This document shows positions 41,540 through 50,293 of a stretch of DNA of 64,000 nt, piece after piece (within the stretch, counting starts at the first letter, position 1; every line of letters starts with the position of its first letter). This stretch comes from JBNGOQ01 sp050589645 (GTDB lineage Bacteria; Bacteroidota; Bacteroidia; Flavobacteriales; Flavobacteriaceae). The notes beneath the pieces are model-generated. The model was not told where the DNA came from. It made no database searches and saw only the letters and a program-made list of their open reading frames with translations. Both the position numbers and the translations under genes were made by a program. The DNA is taken from assembly GCF_050589645.1 (NCBI RefSeq), contig NZ_JBNGOQ010000001.1:372001-436000 (forward strand), read 5' to 3'.

Positions 41540-43450
41540 TTATTTATAACTTCGTACCGAGGGTTGTATATATTCGAATGCCAAAGCTTCCTTGTGCAAT
41601 TTAAAATCTCCGGCATTATATTCCCATGCAGATACATAGGAATAGTCCTCATCGACCCGTACCGCCTCCCCGTCCGCTGTCTGGAACTCTTCCCTAAAAT
41701 GTGCCCCGCAGGATTCATCCCGTTGCAAGGCATCGGTACACATGAGTATACCCAATTCAATAAAATCCGCTAAGCGAAGGGCTTTTTCCAGTTCGGTATT
41801 GAGTTCGTTGCTGCTTCCGGTAACTTTAACATCGTTCCAGAACGCATCACGGACGGTTTTTATCTGTTCGATGGCCTTTTGCAGGCCTTCTTTGTTACGG
41901 CTCATGGCACATTCCTGCCACATGATCTTGCCCAGTTCCCTGTGGAAATGGTCTACGGTTTTGGTGCCGTTCACCGCAAGTACCCGGTTTATAGACGATC
42001 TGACTTCGTTTTCCGCTTCCTCAAATGCAGGATGTTCCGTAGTGGGATGATCCTCCCGCAAAGCGTTTGCCAGATAATTATTTATGGTGTTGGGCAGTAT
42101 AAAATAACCATCAACACTGGCCTGTAATAGGGAATTGGCCCCTAAACGATTGGCCCCGTGATCCGAGAAATTGCATTCGCCCACGGCGTACAATCCGGGA
42201 ATGGTCGTCATCAATTCATAATCCACCCACAGTCCGCCCATCGAGAAATGTGCCGCCGGTGAAATCTGCATAGGTTCCTGGTAGGCATCGATACCGGTGA
42301 TTTTCTTATACATGGCAAAGAGATTGCCATAGCGATCTTTTATGGTCTGAATACCAAACTTTTCAATAGCGTGCCTAAAGTCGAGGTAAACCGCATTTTT
42401 TAATCTGCCCACGCCATACCCGGCATCTATCCGTTCCTTTGCTGCACGGGACGCGATATCACGAGGGGCCAAATTCCCAAAGCTGGGATACCGCCGTTCC
42501 AGGTAATAGTCGCGTTCATGCTCTGGAATATCGTTTGCCTTTCTCGTATCCCCTTGTTGCTTGGGCACCCATATCCGTCCATCGTTACGCAAGGATTCCG
42601 ACATCAAGGTCAACTTGGATTGCGCTTCACTGGACTGTGGTAACGCAGTAGGATGTATTTGTGTAAAACTTGGTGCCGCAAAGAACGCTCCTTTTTTGTG
42701 GGCTTTCCATAGGGCACTGCCATTGCAACCTATGGCCAGGGTCGACAGGCGGAAAACCCGGGAATAACCTCCGGTAGCAAGCACCACGGCGTCGGCCGCA
42801 TATCTTTTTAGCTCCCCGGTGATCAAATCGCGAACAACTATTCCTTTGGCGTTACCATTGATCACCACCAGATCTAGCATTTCACTTCTCGGGAACATTT
42901 CCACTTTTTTGGCCCGCACCATTTTGTATAGTTGGGCGTATGCGGCCATCAACAACTGTTGCCCCGTTTGTCCCCGAGCGTAAAACGTACGCTGTACTTG
43001 CACCCCTCCAAAGCTTCTATTGACCAGCGTGCCACCGTATTCCCTGGCAAAGGGAACCCCTTGCTGCACGTAATGATCTATAAGGGGGGCGGAAAGTTCT
43101 GCCAGTCTATAGGTATTGGCCTCTCGCGATCTAAAGTCACCCCCTTTCAGGGTGTCATGGAACATTCGCCAGACACTGTCCCCATCATGTTGGTAGTTTT
43201 TGGCCGCGTTGATACCGCCTTGCGCAGCGACCGAATGTGCCCGGCGAGCCGAATCCTGATAACAAAAGCATTTTACATCGTAACCCAGTTCCGCCAGGGT
43301 AGATGCCGCTCCGGCTCCTGCCAGTCCCGAGCCGACCACAATAACATTGAGCTTCTTTTTGTTTGCGGGGTTGATCAGCTGGGATTGCACCTGATAGTTG
43401 CGCCACTTGTCTTCGAGTCTTCCTTCTGGAACTTTTGCGTCTAGTTTCAT
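41540..43450 (-). CDS. frdA: succinate dehydrogenase/fumarate reductase flavoprotein subunit
   Basis: 636 residues. Rossmann FAD site VVGSGLAGAGAA (about 38-49), histidine for covalent FAD H72 in HSVAAQGGIN, the substrate histidine region FTQIHPTALP and the catalytic arginine block NLAPRDIASRA are all present, as is HFSMGGLWVD. It is the catalytic subunit interconverting fumarate and succinate. It lies between frdC (nine bases) and frdB (six bases), the usual order of type B complexes. Confidence 0.95.
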   Translation of the reverse strand: MKLDAKVPEGRLEDKWRNYQVQSQLINPANKKKLNVIVVGSGLAGAGAASTLAELGYDVKCFCYQDSARRAHSVAAQGGINAAKNYQHDGDSVWRMFHDTLKGGDFRSREANTYRLAELSAPLIDHYVQQGVPFAREYGGTLVNRSFGGVQVQRTFYARGQTGQQLLMAAYAQLYKMVRAKKVEMFPRSEMLDLVVINGNAKGIVVRDLITGELKRYAADAVVLATGGYSRVFRLSTLAIGCNGSALWKAHKKGAFFAAPSFTQIHPTALPQSSEAQSKLTLMSESLRNDGRIWVPKQQGDTRKANDIPEHERDYYLERRYPSFGNLAPRDIASRAAKERIDAGYGVGRLKNAVYLDFRHAIEKFGIQTIKDRYGNLFAMYKKITGIDAYQEPMQISPAAHFSMGGLWVDYELMTTIPGLYAVGECNFSDHGANRLGANSLLQASVDGYFILPNTINNYLANALREDHPTTEHPAFEEAENEVRSSINRVLAVNGTKTVDHFHRELGKIMWQECAMSRNKEGLQKAIEQIKTVRDAFWNDVKVTGSSNELNTELEKALRLADFIELGILMCTDALQRDESCGAHFREEFQTADGEAVRVDEDYSYVSAWEYNAGDFKLHKEALAFEYIQPSVRSYK

Positions 43451-43459
43451 TCTTCTGTG

Positions 43460-44128
43460 TTATTTGAAATAAACAATGAATGGTATAATTCCAAAACCTG
43501 CTCCCATAATAATGGCATAGATCAAAGCCACTTTAGCTATGATCCTAAGCCCTTTTTTATGATAGAACCCCAGGGTTTTAAAGGCGCTTTTTAAGCCGTG
43601 ATGCAAGTGCAAAGCCAAAGGAATTACCAATACCGTATAGAAAATCACATAATAAATGTTGTGAAACAGGCTGCTGGTAACCTCATAAACATCCATGTTT
43701 CCCGCTGCATCCAGCCTAACAGCCTCTCCCATTCCCAGTTTGATCCGCGCCCAAAAATTGGCCAGATGGACAACAATAAAGAGGAGGATCATTGTTCCGA
43801 TAAGTCCCATATTCTGTGAGGTCCACGTGCTGTTTTCCTGGAAACGGTTCAGAACGTACTTCTGCGGGTTTGCCTTTCTGTTTTGTAAGGTAACCAGTAA
43901 GGCATAAACCACATGGAGCAAAATGGATGCATAAAGCGCATAGGCTACTAATTTGATCAACGGACTCTCCCGTAGGGTGGTGGAATACGAATTGTACAAT
44001 CCGCGGGCGGTTTCCTCGGGCAGCAGTAAAATGCAATTTGCCGATAAGTGCACAATCAGGAATATGCATAGGAAAAGCCCTGTACCTGCGATGATCGTTT
44101 TTCTAAAAAATAATGGGTTAAGGGCCAT
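43460..44128 (-). CDS. frdC: succinate dehydrogenase/fumarate reductase cytochrome b subunit (type B)
   Basis: 222 residues with five transmembrane helices and the conserved histidines for two haems b (LCIFLIVHLSANC, ASILLHVVYALL, LFIVVHLANFW, IPLALHLHHGLKSAF). A single large membrane subunit marks a type B complex as in Bacteroides and Wolinella. It anchors FrdAB to the inner membrane and exchanges electrons with menaquinone. It starts 15 bases after ansB. Confidence 0.92.
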   Translation of the reverse strand: MALNPLFFRKTIIAGTGLFLCIFLIVHLSANCILLLPEETARGLYNSYSTTLRESPLIKLVAYALYASILLHVVYALLVTLQNRKANPQKYVLNRFQENSTWTSQNMGLIGTMILLFIVVHLANFWARIKLGMGEAVRLDAAGNMDVYEVTSSLFHNIYYVIFYTVLVIPLALHLHHGLKSAFKTLGFYHKKGLRIIAKVALIYAIIMGAGFGIIPFIVYFK

Positions 44129-44143
44129 AATCAGCTTTTAAAA

Positions 44144-45217
44144 TTAATAGGTGTCGAAAAGTTGCTGCATTTCGGTCAGTTTTTTCCCTTTGGATAGGGA
44201 AAGCATCAGTAAAATTCGCGCTTTTGCCGGGTTCAGATCTCCTGAAACAACGGTGTGATAATCATCATCCTTAAACTCGTTATCGCGCAACACCCATCCT
44301 GTAGCTACCCTGGTACTGCGGACTATGATCACGCCATGGTCTTCATAGGCTTTCTTGGCTGCCTTCAAAGTGGCTTCCGTCATATTGCCATTGCCTACGC
44401 CTGCAATGACGATGCCTTCGGCACCGGCCTTTACATGCATATCTATTAGATCTGGTGACATGTCGGTATATGCATAGATGATATCTACACGGGGAAGTTT
44501 GGTAATCCCTGTCACTGAAAATTCACTGGTTTTACCGAACTTGGTATTTGGTTCGCGGAAAAAGCCCAACCTGCCATAAAAGACACCTCCCAGCATACCC
44601 TTTATTGGGGAAGCGAAACTATTCACATTGGTGGTGTTCATTTTGCTGACATCGCGGGCATTGTGTATCTGATCGTTAAGGGACAACATGACCCCCTTGC
44701 CTTTCGCGTTCTCATCTGCAGCTATGGCCACTGCGTTATAAAGATTAAGGGGACCTTCCGCGCTAATGGAAGTGGAAGAACGCATAGAACCCGTAGTAAC
44801 CACTGGTTTGTCACTTTTTACGACCAAGCTTAAAAAATAAGCGGTCTCTTCCTGCGTATCCGTACCGTGCGTTACCACGATGCCATCAACATCATCGGAA
44901 GCCAATAATTCATTAATTCTATTGGCCAGTTTTAACCAAATTTCAACGGTCATATCCTGCGAGCCTACATTGGAAACTTGTTCCCCTGAGACATCCGCTA
45001 TCTTTTTGATTCCAGGTACCGCGTTGATCATGGTCTGTATGCCAATTTGCCCTGCGGAATAGCTCCCTGAAGTAGCCGATGCAGCAGACCCTGCAATGGT
45101 CCCTCCTGTTGCCAGAATTTTAATGTTGGGGAGTTCGGTATCCGTGTCCTGGGCAAATCCCCGAATAGGGAGCAAGGCTATACCCAAAAGCAATACGATT
45201 ATTTTAAACCTTTTCAT
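44144..45217 (-). CDS. ansB: type II (periplasmic) L-asparaginase
   Basis: Start set at ATG 45217, where a signal peptide begins (cleavage near GFAQ); 357 residues. Active-site motifs ILATGGTIAG (T40) and VVTHGTDTQEETA (T119-D120) are intact, with the family lysine region and GVVY-like GVFYGRLG. It hydrolyses periplasmic asparagine to aspartate and ammonia. It lies between aspA and frdC in one transcript; a 9-base inverted repeat separates it from aspA. Confidence 0.93.
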   Translation of the reverse strand: MKRFKIIVLLLGIALLPIRGFAQDTDTELPNIKILATGGTIAGSAASATSGSYSAGQIGIQTMINAVPGIKKIADVSGEQVSNVGSQDMTVEIWLKLANRINELLASDDVDGIVVTHGTDTQEETAYFLSLVVKSDKPVVTTGSMRSSTSISAEGPLNLYNAVAIAADENAKGKGVMLSLNDQIHNARDVSKMNTTNVNSFASPIKGMLGGVFYGRLGFFREPNTKFGKTSEFSVTGITKLPRVDIIYAYTDMSPDLIDMHVKAGAEGIVIAGVGNGNMTEATLKAAKKAYEDHGVIIVRSTRVATGWVLRDNEFKDDDYHTVVSGDLNPAKARILLMLSLSKGKKLTEMQQLFDTY

Positions 45218-45258
45218 CTGTTTTTCTTTTAAATAGTTGCTATCCAAGATAATTTATG

Positions 45259-45316
45259 GATAATACCCCTGCGACCTCTAATCACAAAAACATCGGTAAA
45301 TCGCTGAGGTATTATC
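45259..45316 (-). repeat. inverted repeat between aspA and ansB
   Basis: GATAATACC and GGTATTATC form a perfect nine-base inverted repeat 40 bases apart inside the only larger gap (101 bases) of the operon. It could fold in the mRNA and separate expression of the two parts, or be a protein site. Confidence 0.4.
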
Positions 45317-45318
45317 GG

Positions 45319-46737
45319 CTATTTATGCAATGCTGCTGTGTATTTAGGGTGCATCAGATTCTCTACACTCAAAATTTTGTCGAGTTCCTCTGCTGTGAGC
45401 AATTCCTTTTCAAGGACCAGTTCGCGAATGCTTTTTCCGGTTTCTACGGCTTCTTTTCCCAAAACATCGCCCATATGGTGGCCGATATATGGGTTTAAAA
45501 AGGTGATGATCCCCACGGAATTAAATACCATTTGCTTGGTATGTTCCTCGTTTGCCGTTATACCATTGATACATTTCTCAGCTAGTGTGGTACAAGCATT
45601 GGATAACAGTTCTACCGATTCGAATATACATTGTGCTATTACCGGTTCCATTACGTTGAGTTGAAGTTGTCCCGCTTCGGCAGCAAAGGATATCGCAACG
45701 TCATTGCCTATAATTTTGAAACACACCTGATTGACGACCTCGGGAATTACCGGATTTACCTTGGCGGGCATAATGGAGGACCCTGCCTGCATTTCGGGCA
45801 GGTTTATTTCGTTCAGTCCACAACGGGGCCCTGAAGACAGCAACCTTAGATCGTTACATATTTTCGAAAGCTTAACGGAGCTTCTTTTCAAAGCTCCGGA
45901 GATCATCACGTAAGCCCCGCAGTCCGAAGTGGCCTCAATAAGGTTCTCGGCCCTAACAAAACTGGCCTTGGTATATTGTTGTAGATAACCGATGGAAAGT
46001 TCTGTAAACCCTTCGGGCGCATTTACCCCTGTGCCAATGGCGGTTGCCCCTAGATTGACTTCCAATATCAGATCGCGGGCGTGTTTTAAATTTTTGATCT
46101 CTTCCTTTAGGTTGGTGGACCAGGCGCCAAATTCATCACCCAAGGACATCGGGACGGCATCCTGAAGCTGTGTCCTCCCCATTTTGAGCACTTTTTTAAA
46201 CTCGGCGGCTTTCTTATCCAGACTAGTGGTCAGGATATTAAGTCGCTCAAGCAGGTGGTTCATATAATAGTACACCGCTACCCTAAAACCTGTTGGATAG
46301 GCATCATTGGTAGACTGTGACTTGTTCACATGGTCGTTGGGGTGTAATAGGTCATAGCTGCCCTTTGCATGGCCATTCAGTTCCAAGCCTACATTGGCAA
46401 TCACCTCATTGGCGTTCATGTTCACCGAAGTACCGGCCCCTCCTTGAAATACATCCGAAGGAAAAAACAATGCATACTTTTTTAAGTTATCGAGTATATG
46501 ATCACAGGCCTGCATGATCATATCGGCCTTATCCGCAGGGATGGTCCCTATCTCTTTGTTGGCCGCAGCACAAGCTTTTTTGGTCAATACCAATCCCTTA
46601 ACAAAAATAGGAAAGTCGCCAATTTTTGTATTTGAAATTTGAAAATTATTAGCGGCCCGCTGTGTATGGACCCCATAATACAGTTCGTCGTAAATCTCTA
46701 GATTGCCTAGTAGATCTGTTTCTGTTCTTGTTTTCAT
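45319..46737 (-). CDS. aspA: aspartate ammonia-lyase (aspartase)
   Basis: 472 residues from ATG 46737; the upstream TTG would add seven residues of doubtful value. The length equals that of known aspartases. Signatures: GSSIMPAKVNP of the fumarase/aspartase superfamily, HPNDHVNKSQSTNDAYPTG and LGATAIGTG. It converts aspartate to fumarate and ammonia in the cytoplasm. It starts 23 bases after the Dcu gene and feeds fumarate to FrdABC. Confidence 0.93.
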   Translation of the reverse strand: MKTRTETDLLGNLEIYDELYYGVHTQRAANNFQISNTKIGDFPIFVKGLVLTKKACAAANKEIGTIPADKADMIMQACDHILDNLKKYALFFPSDVFQGGAGTSVNMNANEVIANVGLELNGHAKGSYDLLHPNDHVNKSQSTNDAYPTGFRVAVYYYMNHLLERLNILTTSLDKKAAEFKKVLKMGRTQLQDAVPMSLGDEFGAWSTNLKEEIKNLKHARDLILEVNLGATAIGTGVNAPEGFTELSIGYLQQYTKASFVRAENLIEATSDCGAYVMISGALKRSSVKLSKICNDLRLLSSGPRCGLNEINLPEMQAGSSIMPAKVNPVIPEVVNQVCFKIIGNDVAISFAAEAGQLQLNVMEPVIAQCIFESVELLSNACTTLAEKCINGITANEEHTKQMVFNSVGIITFLNPYIGHHMGDVLGKEAVETGKSIRELVLEKELLTAEELDKILSVENLMHPKYTAALHK

Positions 46738-46760
46738 ATCTAGTGTTTTTATTTTCAAAA

Positions 46761-48062
46761 TTATAGTATTAGACCTCCGATCAGAAATCCGAAGATTACA
46801 CTTGCGGCGATCGTTACGGTTCCCGGTATGATAAAGGAGTGATTGAATACGTATTTTCCAATTTTGGTAGTACCTGTATCATCCATTTCAACTGCTGCCA
46901 AGAGCGTTGGATATGTAGGCAACACGAACAAGGCACTTACAGCGGCAAAGGATGCTATGGCAGCCAGGGGACTCACCCCTAGGGCCAGTGCAGCGGGCAT
47001 TAATGCCATGGTCGTTGCGGCTTGTGAGTATAAGAGCATACTGGCAAAGAACAAAACTATTGCCAACAACCACGAGTATTGGTTTAAGATTCCTCCTGCA
47101 GCTTCCTTGATTTCCTCAATATGGTTACTGACAAAAGTATCTCCCAGCCATGCTACCCCAAGGACACATATGGCGGCGCTCATTCCCGATTTAAAGGTGG
47201 ACATAGCGGGTACATCGCTTAATTTAATCTTGCAGACCAAAGCAATGGTCATTGCGGCCAGCAACATTACGGCCATTATGGCTTCATTACGGCCAATTGC
47301 CGGGTTTTCTATCAATCCCACTTTTTTGGAGATCAGGCTGGCGTAGGTAACAACAAGAACTATGGCGGCCAAGAAGATACCTACGGACCACTTGGCACTT
47401 TTGGGATCTTCATGATGTTCCTCGCTTTTATGCTTTACCAAACCGGCGGCAAGCCTTTTCTGATAAATAGGGTCTTCCGCCAAGGGTTTCCCCAATCTGT
47501 TTGCTATAATGGCACCTACCATACAGGCCAAGATCGTAGAGGGAATGGCTATGGCCAACAACTGCAAGTAGGAAACGCCCAAGGGTTCTAAAAAGCTTGC
47601 AAAAATGACCACAGCGGCAGAAATGGGGGAGGCCGTTATCGCAATTTGTGAAGCGACCACGGAAATACTCAATGGTTTTGATGGCCTGACCCCGCCTTCC
47701 TTGGCAACTTCGGTAATGACGGGTAAAGCAGCATAGGCTGTATGTCCCGTTCCGGCCAATAAGGTCATCCAATAGGTGACCGTAGGGGCTAAAAAGGTTA
47801 CCCGTTTTGGGTTTTTGCGAAGCAGCCGCTCCGAGAGGTGTACCAGATAATCCAATCCACCGGCCTTTTGCATGGCTGCAATGGCAGAAATAACGGCCAT
47901 AATGATAAGGATTACATCAACAGGTACGGAGCCTGCTTTTAAACCAAAGATCAAGGTAAGTACAACCACGCCGGCACCACCGGCATAGCCTATACCAATA
48001 CCTCCCATTTTAGAGCCCAAAAAGATAAAAAAGAGTACAACGAGTAATTCAATCCAAATCAT
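46761..48062 (-). CDS. anaerobic C4-dicarboxylate carrier, DcuA/DcuB family
   Basis: 433 residues, the exact length of DcuA of enteric bacteria, with 10-12 transmembrane helices. Family stretches: GYAGGAGVVVLTLIFGLK, LLAGTGHTAYAALPVI, SQIAITASPISAAVV. A hydrophilic loop lies at about 215-240. It exchanges aspartate or fumarate for succinate across the inner membrane. It is the first major gene of the operon, 135 bases behind a small reading frame. Confidence 0.93.
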   Translation of the reverse strand: MIWIELLVVLFFIFLGSKMGGIGIGYAGGAGVVVLTLIFGLKAGSVPVDVILIIMAVISAIAAMQKAGGLDYLVHLSERLLRKNPKRVTFLAPTVTYWMTLLAGTGHTAYAALPVITEVAKEGGVRPSKPLSISVVASQIAITASPISAAVVIFASFLEPLGVSYLQLLAIAIPSTILACMVGAIIANRLGKPLAEDPIYQKRLAAGLVKHKSEEHHEDPKSAKWSVGIFLAAIVLVVTYASLISKKVGLIENPAIGRNEAIMAVMLLAAMTIALVCKIKLSDVPAMSTFKSGMSAAICVLGVAWLGDTFVSNHIEEIKEAAGGILNQYSWLLAIVLFFASMLLYSQAATTMALMPAALALGVSPLAAIASFAAVSALFVLPTYPTLLAAVEMDDTGTTKIGKYVFNHSFIIPGTVTIAASVIFGFLIGGLIL

Positions 48063-48196
48063 AATTAGTGGTTTTTAGTTGATATCCTATATGAAAATGA
48101 GCTTCATCGTATTGAATATCAAGGTATTAATTAATTCAATATTTTTTGATTATAACCCAAGACAATTTTCTTTTTTTCCATCTTTTTTTGATATTC

Positions 48197-48385
48197 TCAG
48201 TTTCTAATGGCCGCAGCAGCTGCAGCGCCATAAATTTCCATTTCTTTTTGTACTTTTTCAGAAACGACCCCAAGGTTTTCAGGTAACTTGCCTATGACCT
48301 TGATCAACACCTTTTTTATGACATGTGTTGGGTAGGGCCTGTTAGGCACGATTACTGTTCCACTTGATACACTTTGCATTTTCAT
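48197..48385 (-). CDS. small protein upstream of the dicarboxylate operon (62 aa)
   Basis: Reads MKMQSVSSGTVIVPNRPYP, then a basic helix (HVIKKVLIKVIGKLPENLG) and an alanine-rich end. It has no signal or membrane segment. A promoter-like sequence lies 36 bases before its ATG, so it would be the first product of the operon transcript. It might be a leader or accessory protein. No family recognised. Confidence 0.5.
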   Translation of the reverse strand: MKMQSVSSGTVIVPNRPYPTHVIKKVLIKVIGKLPENLGVVSEKVQKEMEIYGAAAAAAIRN

Positions 48386-48420
48386 GGTCTTACTATTTAG
48401 TTTATATCCTGTTTCTTGAA

Positions 48421-48453
48421 CAAATGTAGATAGAAGTCCAAGCCTGGATCAAC
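48421..48453 (-). promoter_or_regulatory. Bacteroidota-type promoter candidate for the dicarboxylate operon
   Basis: On the minus strand GTTG, 21 bases, then TACATTTG, matching the TTG / TAnnTTTG (-33/-7) pattern of Bacteroidota primary-sigma promoters with slightly long spacing. It lies about 36 bases upstream of the small frame at 48197-48385. Confidence 0.5.
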
Positions 48454-48611
48454 GGTTTTAAAGTGAAACGGCAAAATTGAATTGTGAGACAGCCAAAAGC
48501 ATCCCTGAACGTATGCCCCGTTTGGAGAAAGAACCATCTGGTAGGGGATAAAGCTGTTTCCTACTTAACGGGGAGGGCCTGAATCGAGCAAAAGGTTGTC
48601 GTATCAATGGT

Positions 48612-49259
48612 TTATTGTGTCTTTAGAATGCCATCGGTAATAAGCTGGTTTACCAATCGCTTGGTGAAACTTTTGGAAGCCGACTCCATTGAAGAAGGGT
48701 CAACAAGAGAAGATTGGCCGGTCCATACCATGGTTTCCTTTCCTTCAAAAAGCTCCCCCTTTACATCGTATAAAATCGCTTCGATAAGATAGGATTTGGT
48801 CTTCGAATAGTACCCCGGGGTTTCATAGGCTGCATAACGTCTTACGATGTATTTTCCAACCCGGTAATAGGAGGGAATGTACCGTGTTTCCCCGGGTTGG
48901 TAGCGGTCCCTTTCATTGGAATCCACCAAGGCCATGGTAAGAACACCATCCAATCTATTATCCGTAATGATTTTAATATAATCCGTGGCGGTACGAATTT
49001 CCTTCGTTCCTCCCGGGGGGAAAAGAAGGGTCCCCGCTACGGCATTGACACCTTGGTCCCTTAGCAGGGAAACGGCATCTTTTTCAAAGGTATTGCGGGC
49101 AGCCAAGTTTTTCCCAATGCCAACAACGGCTATCTTGGCATATTCACGCTTGGTGTAATCCTTTTTGGTCCAAGAGGAACTCATTTTAGCGGGTGCGCAC
49201 CCTACCAAAATAAGTAGTAGCAACACTCCACAAAAGACTAGCGGCCGTGTTTTTTTCAT
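48612..49259 (-). CDS. lipoprotein, third member of paralogous family
   Basis: Start set at ATG 49259 (215 residues; the frame upstream begins with TTG). Lipobox LVGC (C21). The opening APAKMSSSWTKKDYTKREYAKIAVVGIGKNLAARNTFEKDAVSLL matches the proteins at 31999 and 33417, and the end (SASKSFTKRLVNQLI) matches 33417 closely. It probably resides in the outer membrane or periplasm; role unknown. The DUF3313-like lipoprotein lies 96 bases upstream on the same strand. Confidence 0.8.
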   Translation of the reverse strand: MKKTRPLVFCGVLLLLILVGCAPAKMSSSWTKKDYTKREYAKIAVVGIGKNLAARNTFEKDAVSLLRDQGVNAVAGTLLFPPGGTKEIRTATDYIKIITDNRLDGVLTMALVDSNERDRYQPGETRYIPSYYRVGKYIVRRYAAYETPGYYSKTKSYLIEAILYDVKGELFEGKETMVWTGQSSLVDPSSMESASKSFTKRLVNQLITDGILKTQ

Positions 49260-49355
49260 AATGGACAACGTTTTAATCCAAGGTATAATCCTAGTTCCAA
49301 TAAACGCTTATAAATGATTTGTGGCAGCGTATAAGCTTGAAAGACAAACCATACC

Positions 49356-50000
49356 TTACTCGTCATGCGCCTTGTCTACTGATGCTGCGATACCCTTTGC
49401 CCATTGGTCAAGTGCCGATTCAACATCGGCCCACGTAGACCAGGGGGAGTCATTTGCCACACGACTACCTTGTGATCTGCTTATTACAACGGCGTCTATA
49501 CGATTGGAGATAGACTCCCTAAAGGTTCCCTCGACCGTAACACCGCCTACACTTAAGGCTACTGGTATTAAAACGCTTGTAACGTTTGCCGTGGCATTGG
49601 GTACTTTTATGCCGGACAAAACAAAAGAAATACGCAAGGTTTTTTCCGCAGGAGTACTGGTAATCGTGTAACCGCTCCCTTCCAATTCCTTGGTCAAACT
49701 TTCAGTGAAGTAGGTTTGGATACGCTTTAAATCCTCAGTTTTTAATTTTTTGATACTGGGATCTCTGGGGTCCAGAACTACGGGATCAAGGATAAATGCA
49801 TCATAAGCACCTAGAGAGGGTGCATTTGGGCGGATATATAAAAGTGTGGGTGCCTGACTGGTATCTTCGACAAGTCCGGACAGATCGGACGTGGCCGTAT
49901 AGTTTTTAACCGCCTTTCCCGAGGAACCACATGAACCAACGGCAAGTGCAACGGCTATACCCAAAACAAACGTGTTAATAGTTCTCTTTTTAAACATCAT
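49356..50000 (-). CDS. DUF3313-like lipoprotein
   Basis: 214 residues, lipobox VGSC (C24). Features recall DUF3313: YIRPNAPSLGAYDAFILDPVVLDP, then a helix ending YFTESLTKELEGSGYTI and LRISFVLSGIKVPNATA. A glycine- and valine-rich strand pair (SVLIPVALSVGGVTVEGTFR) follows. Role unknown. Upstream of the family lipoprotein, so the two may be co-expressed; divergent from the cyclase at 50294. Confidence 0.75.
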   Translation of the reverse strand: MMFKKRTINTFVLGIAVALAVGSCGSSGKAVKNYTATSDLSGLVEDTSQAPTLLYIRPNAPSLGAYDAFILDPVVLDPRDPSIKKLKTEDLKRIQTYFTESLTKELEGSGYTITSTPAEKTLRISFVLSGIKVPNATANVTSVLIPVALSVGGVTVEGTFRESISNRIDAVVISRSQGSRVANDSPWSTWADVESALDQWAKGIAASVDKAHDE

Positions 50001-50233
50001 AATTTACTTTTAGTTGATTTTTGTTAAAATTTCCGTACCATCCAACCAAGATTTAAACCACAAACTTCGCGATGTAAATTTGATTACGATAGAAATGTTG
50101 AAATAAGGCGTATACTATTGACGGTGCTCATACCTATGCAATCCGCACTTGTTATTGCCAGATTTTAAGATACAATTTCTTTTCCTTTAAAAAAAATAGA
50201 CCCCTGTATTCGAAATATGCAGCGCTGTAAAAA

Positions 50234-50247
50234 ATGTAATTTTACAT
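50234..50247. promoter_or_regulatory. palindrome upstream of cyclase gene
   Basis: ATGTAA-TT-TTACAT, a perfect six-base dyad in the 293-base divergent region, about 47 bases before the cyclase start. Possible operator. Confidence 0.3.
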
Positions 50248-50293
50248 GCCATATATTTTTATATCTTAATGCGCCAATAAATAGCGTATACCC

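Noticed and set aside
43185..43406. Antisense frames inside frdA, frdC and the Dcu gene
   Set aside because: They are shadows of strongly conserved enzyme genes and carry no domain of their own.
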